Positions 34,704-45,716 of a DNA stretch of 64,000 nt are shown here, one piece after another. How positions within the stretch are numbered: position 1 is the first letter of the stretch; each line of letters begins with the position of its first letter. Source of the DNA: Garcia nutans (Eukaryota > Streptophyta > Magnoliopsida > Malpighiales > Euphorbiaceae). The stretch is from NCBI GenBank assembly GCA_947685225.1, contig CANTUV010000035.1:131501-195500 (forward strand). The letters are read 5' to 3'. The notes beneath the pieces were generated by a model, which was given only the letters and a program-made list of their open reading frames with translations, had not been told where the DNA came from and searched no databases. The translations under genes were made by a program, and so were the position numbers.

Positions 34704-36935
34704 GGGATAATTACAAGAATATGGAAAAGCCCTTTAAAATTATATAAATATATATATATTTTTAAATATTACCAAAATATACGATTAAAATTATTAAATT
34801 GAAAATGTGATTTTCAGTTTAACTGTTTAATTTTTTTTAATATTTTAAACTCATGTAATCAAAATTATAAGTTTTGATTTTAATGAAATTAAAATTTAAA
34901 GTTTCGGACAAATAATTTAATACAATATTTTATACAAACTATAATTATGAGTTGTGATTTGATATATTTTTTTAAATATTAAACCAAATCGCAACTTTGA
35001 ATTGCGGTTTAAATCCTTAAAAAAATAGATCAAACCGCAATTTATAGCTGAGGTTTGATTCATAATTAAAAAAAAAAGTAAATTAAACCAAGCTGCAATT
35101 TAAAATTACGGTTTCGCTCAATATAAAAAAAATTAAAATACACCAAACAACAAATAGAGTAGAATATATTATATTTGTTTGGATACGTGTGATAATAATA
35201 TTTGTTACACATTTAGTTACAGTTATAAAATCTTTATTAAAATTTATTTTCAATTGTCACTAATAACATAAATAATTTGTTAAAAAATAATAAATTTTTT
35301 ATTAAACAATTATTTGTCACTAATAACCTAAAATTTAATTATAATTTTTTGTGGTGTATTGCAATTTGGGTATGAGTTTTTCAAATGATAATTTATTTTT
35401 ATGTTTTGGGATGACTATTAAAAATTATAGTTCCCAATTTATTAATTGTTAATTTTATTTTAAATTTTTGCTTGTACTTATAATTAAATTTTATTATTTT
35501 TTTTCATAAACTTATAATTTTTATTTTAGGTTTTAGAGATAATATTAAATTTATCCTTTATTATTTTTTTAATTTTTTCATAAATTTATATATAATTTTT
35601 TTAGAGATTAGGCATGAAATTAAAATTATCATATTAATTTTTTTTATCAAATTAACAAATTAGAAACTATAATTTTTAATATTCATCAGAAAACCTAAAA
35701 ATAAATTATCAAAAAATTAAAAAAACTCATACCCAAATTGCAATACATCACAAAAAATTATAATTAAATTTTAGGTTATTAGTGACAAATAATTATTTAA
35801 TAAAGATTTAATTATTTTTTTAACAAATTATTTATGTTATTAGTGACAATTGAAAATAAATTATTAATAAAGATTTTATAACTGTAACTAAATATGTGAC
35901 AAATATAATTATCACACAAAATTATTCAGAATGAAGAAATATTAGAAATAATAAAAAATAATAAGTTTAAAGAAAAAATATAATAAAATAAAAATAAATT
36001 AAATTTGTTACTCGATGATTCTATTTGTAGTATTTGATAACTTTTGCTATTAATTCTTTAATTATTTCTTCTTTTGCAGATCAAAAGATAGTTTTTATAT
36101 TCTACTAGCAAAATTAAAAAAAGAATATAAAATATACACCCAAACTGATCAGTGAAGAAAAATTTATATTACAGAACTAGAATTAATGAAAATTTATATT
36201 TATTTCTTTATGTTGAAAAAAAAAATTTTACTCTAAAAATTTTTCTCTGATGTCTGCACCTTCCATTAATTAATAACTATTTGTTGATATCTTCAATTTC
36301 TCCCTGGGATTTTTATTTTATTTTGTCATCCATTATTCTACATTTAATTATTTTTTTTAACAAATTATTTATGTTATTAGTGACAATTGAAAATAAAATT
36401 TTAATAAAGATTTTATAAATGTAACTAAATATGTAACAAATATAATTTTACACATACCCAAACAAATATAATATATTTTCCTCTACGGTGTAGTTTGGTA
36501 CATTTTTTTTTATATTAAACCAAACAGCAACTTTGAGTTACGATTTAGTTTAATTTTATTTTTTTAAATTATGAATCAAATTGCAACTATGAGTTGCGGT
36601 TTGATTCATTTTTTTAAGGAACCAAACCGCACCTAAGAGTTACGGTTTAATTTAATATTTTTGAAAAAAATGCATCAAACCGTAACTCATATTTGCGGTT
36701 TGGTATAAAATGTTATACTAAATTATTTGTCTGAAACTTTGAGTTTTGGTTTTATTAAAACTGAAACTATGAGTTTCGATTATATGAGTTTAAAATATTA
36801 AAAAAAATTAAACAGCCAAATTAAAAGTCATACTTTCGATTTGACAATTTGATTCATATATTTTCGTAATATTTAAAAAAAATTTCACATTTGTATAATT
36901 TTAAAAAACTTCTGCCATATTTTTATAATTATCCC
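34704..36935. mobile_element. Large AT-rich foldback element with long terminal inverted repeats
   Basis: Left end GGGATAATTACAAGAATATGG; right end read on the other strand GGGGATAATTATAAAAATATGG. The arms extend inward for at least 700 bp (left about 34704-35460, right about 35640-36935). The right arm carries an extra roughly 535 bp flanked by direct repeats (GTTATTAGTGACAATTGAAA at about 35837 and 36374). Each arm holds several short mirror-image blocks built on CAAACCGCAA / TTGCGGTTTG. No transposase. It lies in exon 2 of the DODA pseudogene. Confidence 0.75.
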
Positions 36936-37662
36936 CTCCCTAGGGGAGGAGGGAGAGGAGGGATGGGGGCAATGAATCCCCTCCACTCTCCCACATGTAC
37001 ACACACACACGTAAACTATATTAATTATATACATAATTATATAATAGCTTGATCTTCCCTCCCTCTCACTCGTCACATGTATTATATAGATATAATTATA
37101 TATATTATATAGATATAATATATATGTAAACTATATATATAACTATATATAAATATGTATAATATCTATATAATATTTATACAATTATATATAAATATAT
37201 ATAATATCTATTAATATATAATATTTAATCTCTCAAGTTCTTAATCTGTCAACTATTAAAATTAACATGATATGCTATTACTATTACAATATGATAAGAA
37301 TTTTTTTTATTTTATTTCTGCTTTAAGATTTTTATTGAATTTTTTTATGTTTATTTGTATAAAATATAAATTTACTTGAAAATTTTGACTTATATTTTTA
37401 ATTTATTTAAAATGATTTGTGTTGTGATTGTGTTGAATAATGAATTAATTTAGTGTTTTGAATTTTAGGTTAAATAAATTATAAATTATAAATTAAAATG
37501 TTGAATATAAAAAAAATTAATATAAATTGTGATTAGATTAATGAAATTTAAGCTATAAATTATGATTAGGCTAATAATATTAGAACTATAAATTTATAAC
37601 TACTCGTCGGTAATTTTTTTATGTCTAAATTTTATCCCCTTCGATGAATTTTTAATTCCGCT
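36936..37662. other. Second AT-rich insertion piece in the DODA exon
   Basis: From a purine-rich start (TAGGGGAGGAGGGAGAGG) through a long (TA)-rich stretch to ATTTTTAATTCCGCTACTG. The right end resembles the CAGTGGCGGA-type terminus of nonautonomous plant DNA elements. ACTGCCTCC (34694-34702) and ACTGCCCCC (37663-37671) bound the whole 2.96-kb insertion as a 9-bp near-repeat. Whether the region is one composite or two successive insertions is unclear. Confidence 0.45.
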
Positions 37663-38451
37663 ACTGCCCCCTTCTCAAGGAGGAAGGCGTCCAAATGATT
37701 GGTTCAGGAGCTACTACTCTGCGGGCCATTCAACCCAATGGCAGCCCCCCTCCTCCTTGGGCTACAGAGTTTGATTCCTGGCTTAAAGATGCTTTTATTC
37801 AAGGAAGGTCCTAAAATATTGCTTTAATTCTTATTTCTTGCTTGCTTAAAGATGATATGCTTTTTGAATTTGAACTTGTCTTGCAAAATTCCTTTTATTT
37901 CCCGTTGCTTTATGCTTCTTTTATTTCCTGTTGCTGTATGCTTCTAACTTCTAAGAGGTTATGGTGTTCTCGTTGATAATTTAGTCTTTTGGATATAATT
38001 GTTTCATGGAATAGGATGTTTGTTCAGGAATTCAACGTAACCTTTATCAATGGGCTTAGTTGTTTGATCAATTTGCAGCTCTTCTACTGAATATCTTCCT
38101 TAAGTACCTCTCTAATTGTTATGTTTTGGCCCTTTTGGGAGTCATGAAAAATTTGAACAATAAAGCCTATTATTTTTCATTTCTATTAATTACTCTTTCT
38201 CTGCAGATATGAGGATGTGAATCAGTTTTATGTAAAGGCACCTCATGCAAAAAAGGCTCATCCTTGGCCAGACCACTTTTATCCATTGCATGTGGCCATG
38301 GGTGCTGCAGGTGAAAATGCGAAGGCCAAACTTGTGCACCACAGCTGGAGCAATGGTAGTCTTTCTTATTCTTCTTACCAGTTTACAACAGCCTGATGAA
38401 GTTCATTTCACCATTGTGTTTGTGTATTAGTATTACTTGTGTACTTTGTTT

Positions 38452-38726
38452 AAATAAATAAGATTCATAACTCCAATATAAACCTGAATAAGTCCTTGTC
38501 GGCGTTATTCAGTATTGATGTAAATCTGTGCTTGTATGAGTATGTCGTATCATTGCTGATGTTGTTTTTTATTTATATGTTCTTGTGTAGTCAGTTTAAA
38601 TAAATAAGATTCATAAGTCCAATATAAACTTGAATAAGTCCTTGTAAGCGTTATTCAGTATTGACGTAAATCTGTGCTTGTATGAGTATGTTGTATCATT
38701 GCTGTTGTTTTTTATTTATATGTTCT
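38452..38726. repeat. Tandem duplication, 146-bp period
   Basis: Copies 38452-38597 and 38598-38726, both starting AAATAAATAAGATTCATAA and containing ATGAGTATGT(C/T)GTATCATTG. Just after the DODA stop codon, in its 3' flank. Confidence 0.9.
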
Positions 38727-38833
38727 ATAATTATCCATACATTGGTAGAGATGGTGGATTTTCATTATTTTTCAGTGATAATGCATTTACTTTGAAATGA
38801 GATTTGGGTTAATATTCTGCATTATGCATGGTG
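38719..38833 (+). repeat. Dispersed repeat shared with 31.0-31.4 kb (MITE-free copy)
   Basis: About 115 bp similar to 31032-31127 plus 31336-31380 (shared TTCAGTGATAATGCATTTAC and GAGATTTGGGTTAAT). The copy near 31 kb has a MITE inserted at ATGAGAT; this copy shows the uninterrupted site. Confidence 0.8.
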
Positions 38834-39737
38834 AAGTTGTTTCAATTGTTATCTCTACTACTCTAAGATGTCGTTTGGTTCGAACTTAAAGGCTTGAGAA
38901 GTAGGATTTTTGAAAATCATAATAGATGACGAAAGTTGTAAAAAAAAAGAACATGAGTATGTAAACCCCACCTCGATTCTAACCAAGTCACCTTTTGGTC
39001 CTCCAACTCTAGAGACCATAGCCAATAATGAACAACGGTATTTGATGAATGGGACCATAGGTTTCAGTTATACAAGTTTCATAAACAAAGCAACTTGCTA
39101 CTTTTAAGGTTGGCAAAGGATGGCTTTTTGGCTTAAAGACACCATTAGCTTTAGCATTTATAATTAGCAGCAGCATTACAGAAATGGACAAAGACTGATT
39201 GCCTCAAAGTTTACATTTTTTTTGTCCATAACCTGCCCTACAAACGAAGTTAAACCCCACGTAACCGATCAAACTAAATAAATTTAGATCGGTCGATTTG
39301 TAATGTATATTTAAATGAAATTGAATTGGTATTTTAAAAGAATTTTGAGACGGTTGAGTTGAGACTATAAAATTACATATATAATATTATATATATTATA
39401 CATATTTTTATAAAATGTATTGTATATTATACAATATGATCCCACCCAACTTAATATGAAAAGTACACATATCAATTGACAATATATATAATTTTGATTT
39501 TGAAGGATATATATGATAAAACCATCACTAGAATTCGCACTATTGGAGAGGTTACTAAAATTTTTTTATTGAGTTGCACTAAAATTCAATTCTAAGCTCT
39601 TACATCTTTATCGTAGTTCTAGATAAACTAATAAAGCATATGCAAGATAACATTACTTACCATATGATATTTGTAGATGTTATTGTGTTAATAGATGAGA
39701 TTCCATAATACTTTAGAATACTTTAGAATATAAAAAT
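38834..39737. other. Intergenic, no gene seen
   Basis: Moderately AT-rich. Short ORFs at 38858-39191 on both strands lack any recognisable domain and overlap each other; I treat them as chance frames. Confidence 0.4.
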
Positions 39738-40340
39738 TTTACATTAAGTAGACCTAAAACTGAGTATATTCATTGTAAATTTAATAACGTGAATGGAGAA
39801 GGAGACAAAGTTGTTTTAGATAGAGTGGCAATATTTCATAATACTCATTTTATATGACCGACAGATACCAGTTAAATTAAAAGAAAAGTTCTATCGCATT
39901 GTAATACGGCCTGCAATAATGTATGATAATAAATATTAGACAGTAAAAAGATAACATACGAGTAAGATACATATTGAAAAAATGAGAATGATAAAATATA
40001 TATATGAATACACTAGGATGGATATAATCCACAATAAATGCATTAAAGAAAAAATGAGAATAGCGTCTATTTAGGATAAAATAAAAGAGTATAAATTGAG
40101 ATAGTTTGGCCATATGAAATAAAGACTTAGTGATGCCTCAATTAAAAAAGCTGACCAAGTTAAAATAGATATAGCTAAGAGAAGCAAAGGTAAACTCAAA
40201 TTAACTTAGACGAAAATGGTCTAAAAGATCTTTTAGTTTTACATTTATCGAAAGAGATAATCCGAAATCAAACAGAGAAAAAAAAATTATATAGCCTATT
40301 TCAATTAATTTGAGATTAAAGTGTTATTTTTAGTTGAATT
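39738..40340 (+). mobile_element. Ancient RTE LINE relic
   Basis: Out-of-frame translation preserves the same C-terminal reverse transcriptase landmarks as the 21.8-kb element: PKTEYIHCKFNN-like start near 39745, VKLKEKFYRI near 39873, HIEKMRMIKYI near 39972, and a 3' tail TTTGAGATTAAAG at about 40308. Numerous stops and A-rich drift show it is much older than the upstream copy. Confidence 0.75.
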
Positions 40341-41960
40341 CAATTGGGGTTAAAATATATCCTAAACTGAATTCAACCTGATTAATGCATAGTCCTAGGC
40401 AAGACTTGCTCATTTTGTTGTGAAATTAATTGAGTTGTGGAGTACACAACATATACTTGAAAATGATTATTACGGAGAATTAGATGCTAAAAGGATAATA
40501 ATCCACTATCAAATTTGGTTTGAACACACATAAATTTATTATATTATTACAATGAATTGGTTTTTTAGTTTTCAATTTTACCATAATAAGCATAGCCTCA
40601 TCATGCATCTCTTCATCTCCAATTAGCTTCTCAATTCCCTTCCACATTTCTTATGACTAATTATCAACTTTTCATTTGAGTATTGGTCACCTTTAATGGG
40701 CCGTGCCAATATGGGTACCAAGCACAACCCAACTTCTTTGCCCTTTTGTATCACCCAAATAAAATATCCGGTCCAGTCACCTAATCCATTTGCCAGCCAA
40801 CTGTTCGTCTGTTCATATTTCTGTATGGTAAATTGAACCCACTTCATTGTGAAAGACAACATACAGAACTTATCCACGTGGCTTCGAATCTAGCCATTGG
40901 ATCACTCAGTCTCCATCAAGATTCGATTTCCTGTTATGCTATATAATTTCACAGCATCGAATCAAGGAATCATACGACTGCCAATATATCTGAGGCAAGG
41001 GGGGCCCACACCTATCTGCTCTTCCATCTGTTTGATAAAACCGACCGTCAAGATCATCGCACGTGTTAAACATTTTCTAGCGGTGATCGGAAACCAAACG
41101 GCCTTCTTCGGGCATGAGATCTTTCATGCTAGGTCCCAACTCCATTGCGGCAGCACAGGCACCAAAAGAAAACAAGGCGACGATAGGAATATCAAATTTC
41201 CAGAAGACTCGTTTGCACAGAAAGCCGGTCGAGTCTGAAAAATTACGTTTGTTGAGATGGTTGCAGAGGTGAATGCAGGGATGGACATCAATAAACATGA
41301 CCAGGACCTGCCATAACGAGGATCTCACCTTTCATGTTTTGCAGATTGCAGTTAAGTTGCAGTGTTCACTGTTTTATCTTAGCTTGTTAAAACTTTTTAG
41401 ACTACTATTTAGCTTGTTAATTATAATACTCGTAACAGGGAATAATAACTAATTGGTGCCCACTTATCATTTCTCATATATTAAAATAATTTCATTAAAT
41501 CATACATCACTGCACAGTTGCTTATACTATTATTTTTCTTTTCTGATTTGATTTATGAAATACATAATTTGTTTTTGTGTTCGTAGATAAGAAATCCTGG
41601 CTTCAATTCTTGTTCTTGCTTTGTTTTAGACTTGTACTAACATCAATCAAACCTTGAAAATTATAATCTAATCAAAGTTTGTTAATTTCTTGAAAATGAA
41701 GCTGATTTGCCTCATTTACATTGGTTCATTTATCTAGCAGTGAGAGATAACTTTCTTTAAGCCCCCGTCTTGGGGAAAATAAATAAAATTTATCATTGGA
41801 TGGATTCAGAACAATGTTTGTGACGCAGGACACAGGAGAAATGTTTGGTAGCTGATGGTTGCAAGCAAAGCCAGTAAAGCCCATTTTTTTTAGTTCCTTT
41901 TTTCTCTCTGGAAACCCCTATTAAACCTTCAACCCTCCGCCACCTGTTCACTCGGTAATA
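40341..41960. other. Intergenic upstream of the ZF-HD gene
   Basis: The block 40880-41340 is less AT-rich and has overlapping ORFs on both strands (minus ORF contains MELGPSMKDLMPEEGRLVS). It might be a decayed gene exon on the minus strand, since a donor-like GTGAGATCC follows an ATGAAAG segment near 41325, but no family was recognised. The rest shows nothing distinctive. Confidence 0.3.
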
Positions 41961-41963
41961 TTA

Positions 41964-41970
41964 TATATAA
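41964..41970 (+). promoter_or_regulatory. Candidate TATA box of the ZF-HD gene
   Basis: TATATAA in TTATATATAAACTCTAGC, about 420 bp before the ATG, followed by CT-rich leader sequence (TCTCCCTCTCTCTTC near 42050). Placement fits a plant TATA promoter with a long 5' UTR; there is no transcript evidence. Confidence 0.4.
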
Positions 41971-42391
41971 ACTCTAGCTTGTATTTGTTGCTTCACTTGC
42001 AAAATTAACCACTACAACTCTATTTATTCCATTTTCTATTGCATTTGGTCTCTCCCTCTCTCTTCATAAAAGCAGAGCGAGTGTCTATCATCTTGCCATC
42101 AGAAACATTTATGCTGAACATCTTCCAAAGAGTATCCAATGCTATCTTTCTTCAATTGGTCCAGCTCCATATCCATTAATCATTTTCATCTTAGCCTTGC
42201 CAGTTCTTTGATCTCTTTTAATAGCTTATTTTTCTAAGTTAAAATCTCTTGGTATCTTTCCATTAGACGGAATAAAAAAGAAAAAACTCCGCACCTTTGT
42301 AAAGATTTCAAGCCTTTATATCGCCTTTGGCTTTGAGAAAGGAACAGCAAGGATGAGGTGACAGGAAGAGAGCACATATCAATTGTTTATT

Positions 42392-43198
42392 ATGGAGGGA
42401 GAAAAGAAGATGAATAACTCAAGCCCACAAAGGAACATTCCGATCTCAAGAAATGGCGGTTATGCAGGAGCAGGGGAAAATGGTCACAGTATCACTCCGT
42501 CAGCACTCCACCCACCCACCAATGGACCTAACTCTTCAAGCCTGCTGGAGGGCGAAAGGCCCTACAAGAAAGTGGTGAGGTACAAGGAATGCCTCAAGAA
42601 CCATGCAGCAGCCATAGGTGGGAATGCTACAGATGGTTGTGGTGAGTTCATGCCAAGTGGTGAACAAGGCATCCTCGAGGCCCTCAGGTGCTCAGCCTGC
42701 AACTGCCACAGAAACTTCCACCGGAAAGAGATAGATGGTGAGTGTTCATATGACTTGTATCATTCTCCTGTCCTTAGCAATACTGGGAACAGACTCATTT
42801 TGGGATCACCACAAGGTTATCCTATAAATACCTTGCTTTATTCAAGGCCGCCACCATCTCACCAGATGATAGTCTCATATAGAAGTGGTTCAGTCCCTTC
42901 AGAATCCGATGAGAAGGATGATGATGATGATGATGATGGAGATGGAACAGTTGCAAATAGGTCAACTGAGAAACCAAAGAAAAGGTTCAGGACCAAGTTC
43001 ACAGAAGAACAGAAGCAAAAGATGCTCAACTTTTCAGAGAATGCTGGATGGAAAATGCAAAAGCTAGAAGAATCTGCTGTGCAGCAATTTTGTCAAGAGA
43101 TTGGGATTAAGAGGAGAGTTCTTAAAGTATGGATGCACAACAACAAACACGACTCTGCCAAGAAAAAAGCATCAATTAGTTGGAAGGAGACCAGATGA
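42392..43198 (+). CDS. Zinc-finger homeodomain (ZF-HD) transcription factor
   Basis: Single-exon gene, 268 residues from ATG at 42392 (MEGEKKMNNSSPQR). The ZF-HD dimerisation domain at about residues 64-118 has the conserved YKECLKNHAAAIGGNATDGC, GEFMPSGEQG, LRCSACNCHRNFHRK. An acidic run of seven Asp lies near residue 177. The homeodomain at about 196-254 reads RFRTKFTEEQKQKM through IKRRVLKVWMHNNKH, with the plant ZF-HD WMHNNK recognition helix. These proteins form dimers and bind ATTA-containing DNA in the nucleus; they act in flower and organ development and stress responses. Absence of introns and this domain order are typical. Which ZHD subgroup it belongs to was not resolved. The frame is fully intact. 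Confidence 0.95.
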   Translation: MEGEKKMNNSSPQRNIPISRNGGYAGAGENGHSITPSALHPPTNGPNSSSLLEGERPYKKVVRYKECLKNHAAAIGGNATDGCGEFMPSGEQGILEALRCSACNCHRNFHRKEIDGECSYDLYHSPVLSNTGNRLILGSPQGYPINTLLYSRPPPSHQMIVSYRSGSVPSESDEKDDDDDDDGDGTVANRSTEKPKKRFRTKFTEEQKQKMLNFSENAGWKMQKLEESAVQQFCQEIGIKRRVLKVWMHNNKHDSAKKKASISWKETR

Positions 43199-45716
43199 AG
43201 CATTCGCTGGTTCATATTGTGTTTGATCATTTTCCTCTTTAATTGTATTTTCATTCTCTAGAACCTATGTCCTTTGGTGGTATGCATTGTAGTCCAGATT
43301 TCTGGGTTTGTGCCAGAATTTTGAGTAACGGCACATATCCATGATCATGCAGTCTAGAAAGCTTGTTTCAATTAATTGAACCCAGGAAGAGCTACCAGCT
43401 AAAATCATACTCTATGAATGTTTTCTTGTTTTCTTTTCTATTAGTAGTTGTGATTGGTCAAAACAAAGATGCTATTACTGAAACTATGGTTTTACTTCCA
43501 AAAATGATTCTTTTTTTTTGTGGGATAGTCATAATCTAACATTTATGATGGTTACCCACAAAAATTTCCCCAGTTAAAATTTAGAGCCCCATTTGATTTT
43601 ACAGTTATTAGATGGCAAAACTTTGTAGAGGATGAAGCAGTCTCTCTGGACTGCAGAAACCCGTATTTCAGATACAAAAATAGTCAGCTTCTATAGCTTC
43701 TTACCAGTCAAAATGTTTATGTTACTCATTAGCATCTCCTTTTCCTTTCTATCACCAAAATCAGACCAAATTCAGTTTCATATTCTTTTGTCAAATACAG
43801 TGAGACTTGCATGCTAAATAAAAGGTTTAGCTTAGTTGGATAAAACAGTTTTTCTTAGAAGATACATGTATGCATAGTCAGCAAGATTGAAAGGCCAGCC
43901 AATTGCAATACCAGAGATTTTCTTACATTTATTCTTCTTTTCAGAGTAAGTTTTCGTTTACTAATGGAAGATTGTTAATTGGGCACTGTTGGTATGCATC
44001 AAGAGGACATTCCAATGGAAGCCTCATTAACTTCTTTTCGTTTTTAAAACAAAAGCTCATAATCGCTCCGGGTGAAACCAAAAATTATATACCCGAACCC
44101 AATTAATTTGGAATTAAAATTTAGTTGGGTGGAGTTGAATTGAGTTTTTTTTTTCCAAGGAGAGAGAGCGAAAAGGAAACCGAGATATTGGATGCAAGAT
44201 GCAAGGTTATTTCTTGCTATGTTGGTTTACAAAATGCCTGCATCTTAGGACGTTGCAATTGTTGGGAAATAACTAATAATAATTAATGTAGTAGTTGAAG
44301 AAGGTGGAAATAAGGTTCTTTTATAAGACCATAACCTCCTTTTGTTTTTCTCAACAAAGTACAGATAATGACAAACTCTGATCCACAAATGTTGGTCTGA
44401 AAAATTTTTACATGTCTGCTTTTCAACTATATTATTGACTCTCTTATTTTGTACTGTCTGCATCAAGTCCATGAAACTCCCAAAACTTAATTTAGCATAA
44501 TCATGTAATTGTCCCGTCTAGCAGCTTTACCCCCCTAACAAAAAATAAAAAGATCAAGATAAATAAACTTTATTTTCCGCTCTACTTATTCGTAGACTTT
44601 ATCATGGGTGAACTTAGAATTTCAATTAGTAAAGAAAATTACGAATAGATTTTCAAAGATTTTGGGCTGTTGAATCTTTGAAAGATTTTAGCATTTTATA
44701 AATTCAAACCCGGTTCATAGCTAAATCTACCTATTGGTTACTTATAAAGGATGATAAACAGGTGCTTAAGTTGGATTATATTCATTTACATTCGGCAAAC
44801 AGCAAAACTAAGTTACTAGGTTGAGATTTAGATACAAATGAAAGAACATAATTAAGTCATCAATTGATCATAGAAAGGGTGCATGTGCAGAAAGAAATTG
44901 TTTTACTAATACTAATAGTTATGTGGACTTGACGGATGTCTACCACATAAACTTAGGATACCAAGCTAAAAGAAGGGGAAAAAAAGCTAAGTAAAATTAG
45001 GGGATATAGTTATGATTAGGGGATATAGTTATGATTAACATAGGGACTAACCGATGCTTTCATGACCCTAGTATTAATACATTAAATAGTGCACTTCCCT
45101 TACTATACAATATTTGATGGTGGATTAGCTTGGCGGCTAATCTTGATTTCTAATTTTCTTTGTTCTATATCTTAATGATATGATTCATGCTAAGACCAAC
45201 TTATTAAAGTATTCATAAAACATGCTTTAGACTTTGGATAATGATGTTAGTCGATTAGTAATTGTTGTCTTCTTATCTAAAAGTGAGATTTAAAAAAAAA
45301 AAAGAAAAAAGAAAAAAGAAGAAGCAAAATTATGCTTATAGCAGCTTTCTCACATATGGAAGTCGTATAGCCATGGTAAAAATAATAAAATTATAAATAT
45401 ATTGCAAGAATGACCATCTATAAAATTATTGTTATATTCATCCGCACAGTTCAATTTGTTGGGTTTTTAATCTGAAGCGGAATTAATATTCATAAACTAG
45501 AAAGCAGGAAAGACAACAAAAACATGGATGTTTGAAAAGAAGAAACTGAATTTCAGGGTTATTTGTACATGGACCAATCACATCTCATTTTTGTACACTC
45601 ATACATTTTGGAATAGACTAACCTCCCTAGAATACATCCGCAGAAAATTCACATGCACATATGCAATTATGCTCTCCAATCAAAGATCAATGTTCTCTCT
45701 ACCAAGTGTGGATATA
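43199..45716. other. Intergenic between ZF-HD and SFT2 genes
   Basis: First about 250 bp are probable ZF-HD 3' UTR. Around 44091-44127 there is a sequence resembling an RTE LINE 3' tail (CCCAATTAATTTGGAATTAA followed by AATTTAGTTG), with no coding remnant upstream. A direct repeat ATTAGGGGATATAGTTATG occurs at about 44997 and 45016. Otherwise no gene recognised. Confidence 0.4.

Larger units (their letters stand above)
34108..38396 (+). pseudogene. DODA-like extradiol dioxygenase (LigB family) pseudogene
   Basis: Exon 1, 34108-34341, is intact: MAVKETFYLSHGSPMMSIDE, then VSRHWDTREPAVNVV and FYNFPEPIYK. Exon 2 from 34485 (LKYTSPGAPE) has two frameshifts, one after GAPE and one in the GAW-V-LMFM segment, then reads MYPEADIPICQLSVQS to about 34702, where about 2.96 kb of AT-rich DNA interrupts it. 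It resumes near 37672 (KEEGVQMIGSGATTLRAI) and ends at 37807. Exon 3, 38207-38396, is intact (YEDVNQFYVKAPHAKKA, PDHFYPLHVAMGAAGENAK). His residues of the LigB metal site (SHGSP, SRHWD, DHFYPLH) are visible. Family: aromatic ring-opening extradiol dioxygenases; DOPA dioxygenase makes betalamic acid in Caryophyllales, and relatives of unknown substrate occur in all land plants. Confidence 0.88.

Noticed and set aside
35000..35150. GCGGTTTG/CAAACCGC blocks as transcription factor sites or a tRNA-like fold
   Set aside because: They repeat many times on both arms of the foldback element and fit its subterminal repeat structure better; no cloverleaf could be drawn.
42383..42391. ZF-HD start at a TTG three codons upstream
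   Set aside because: ATG at 42392 is in frame, and the upstream codons add nothing conserved.
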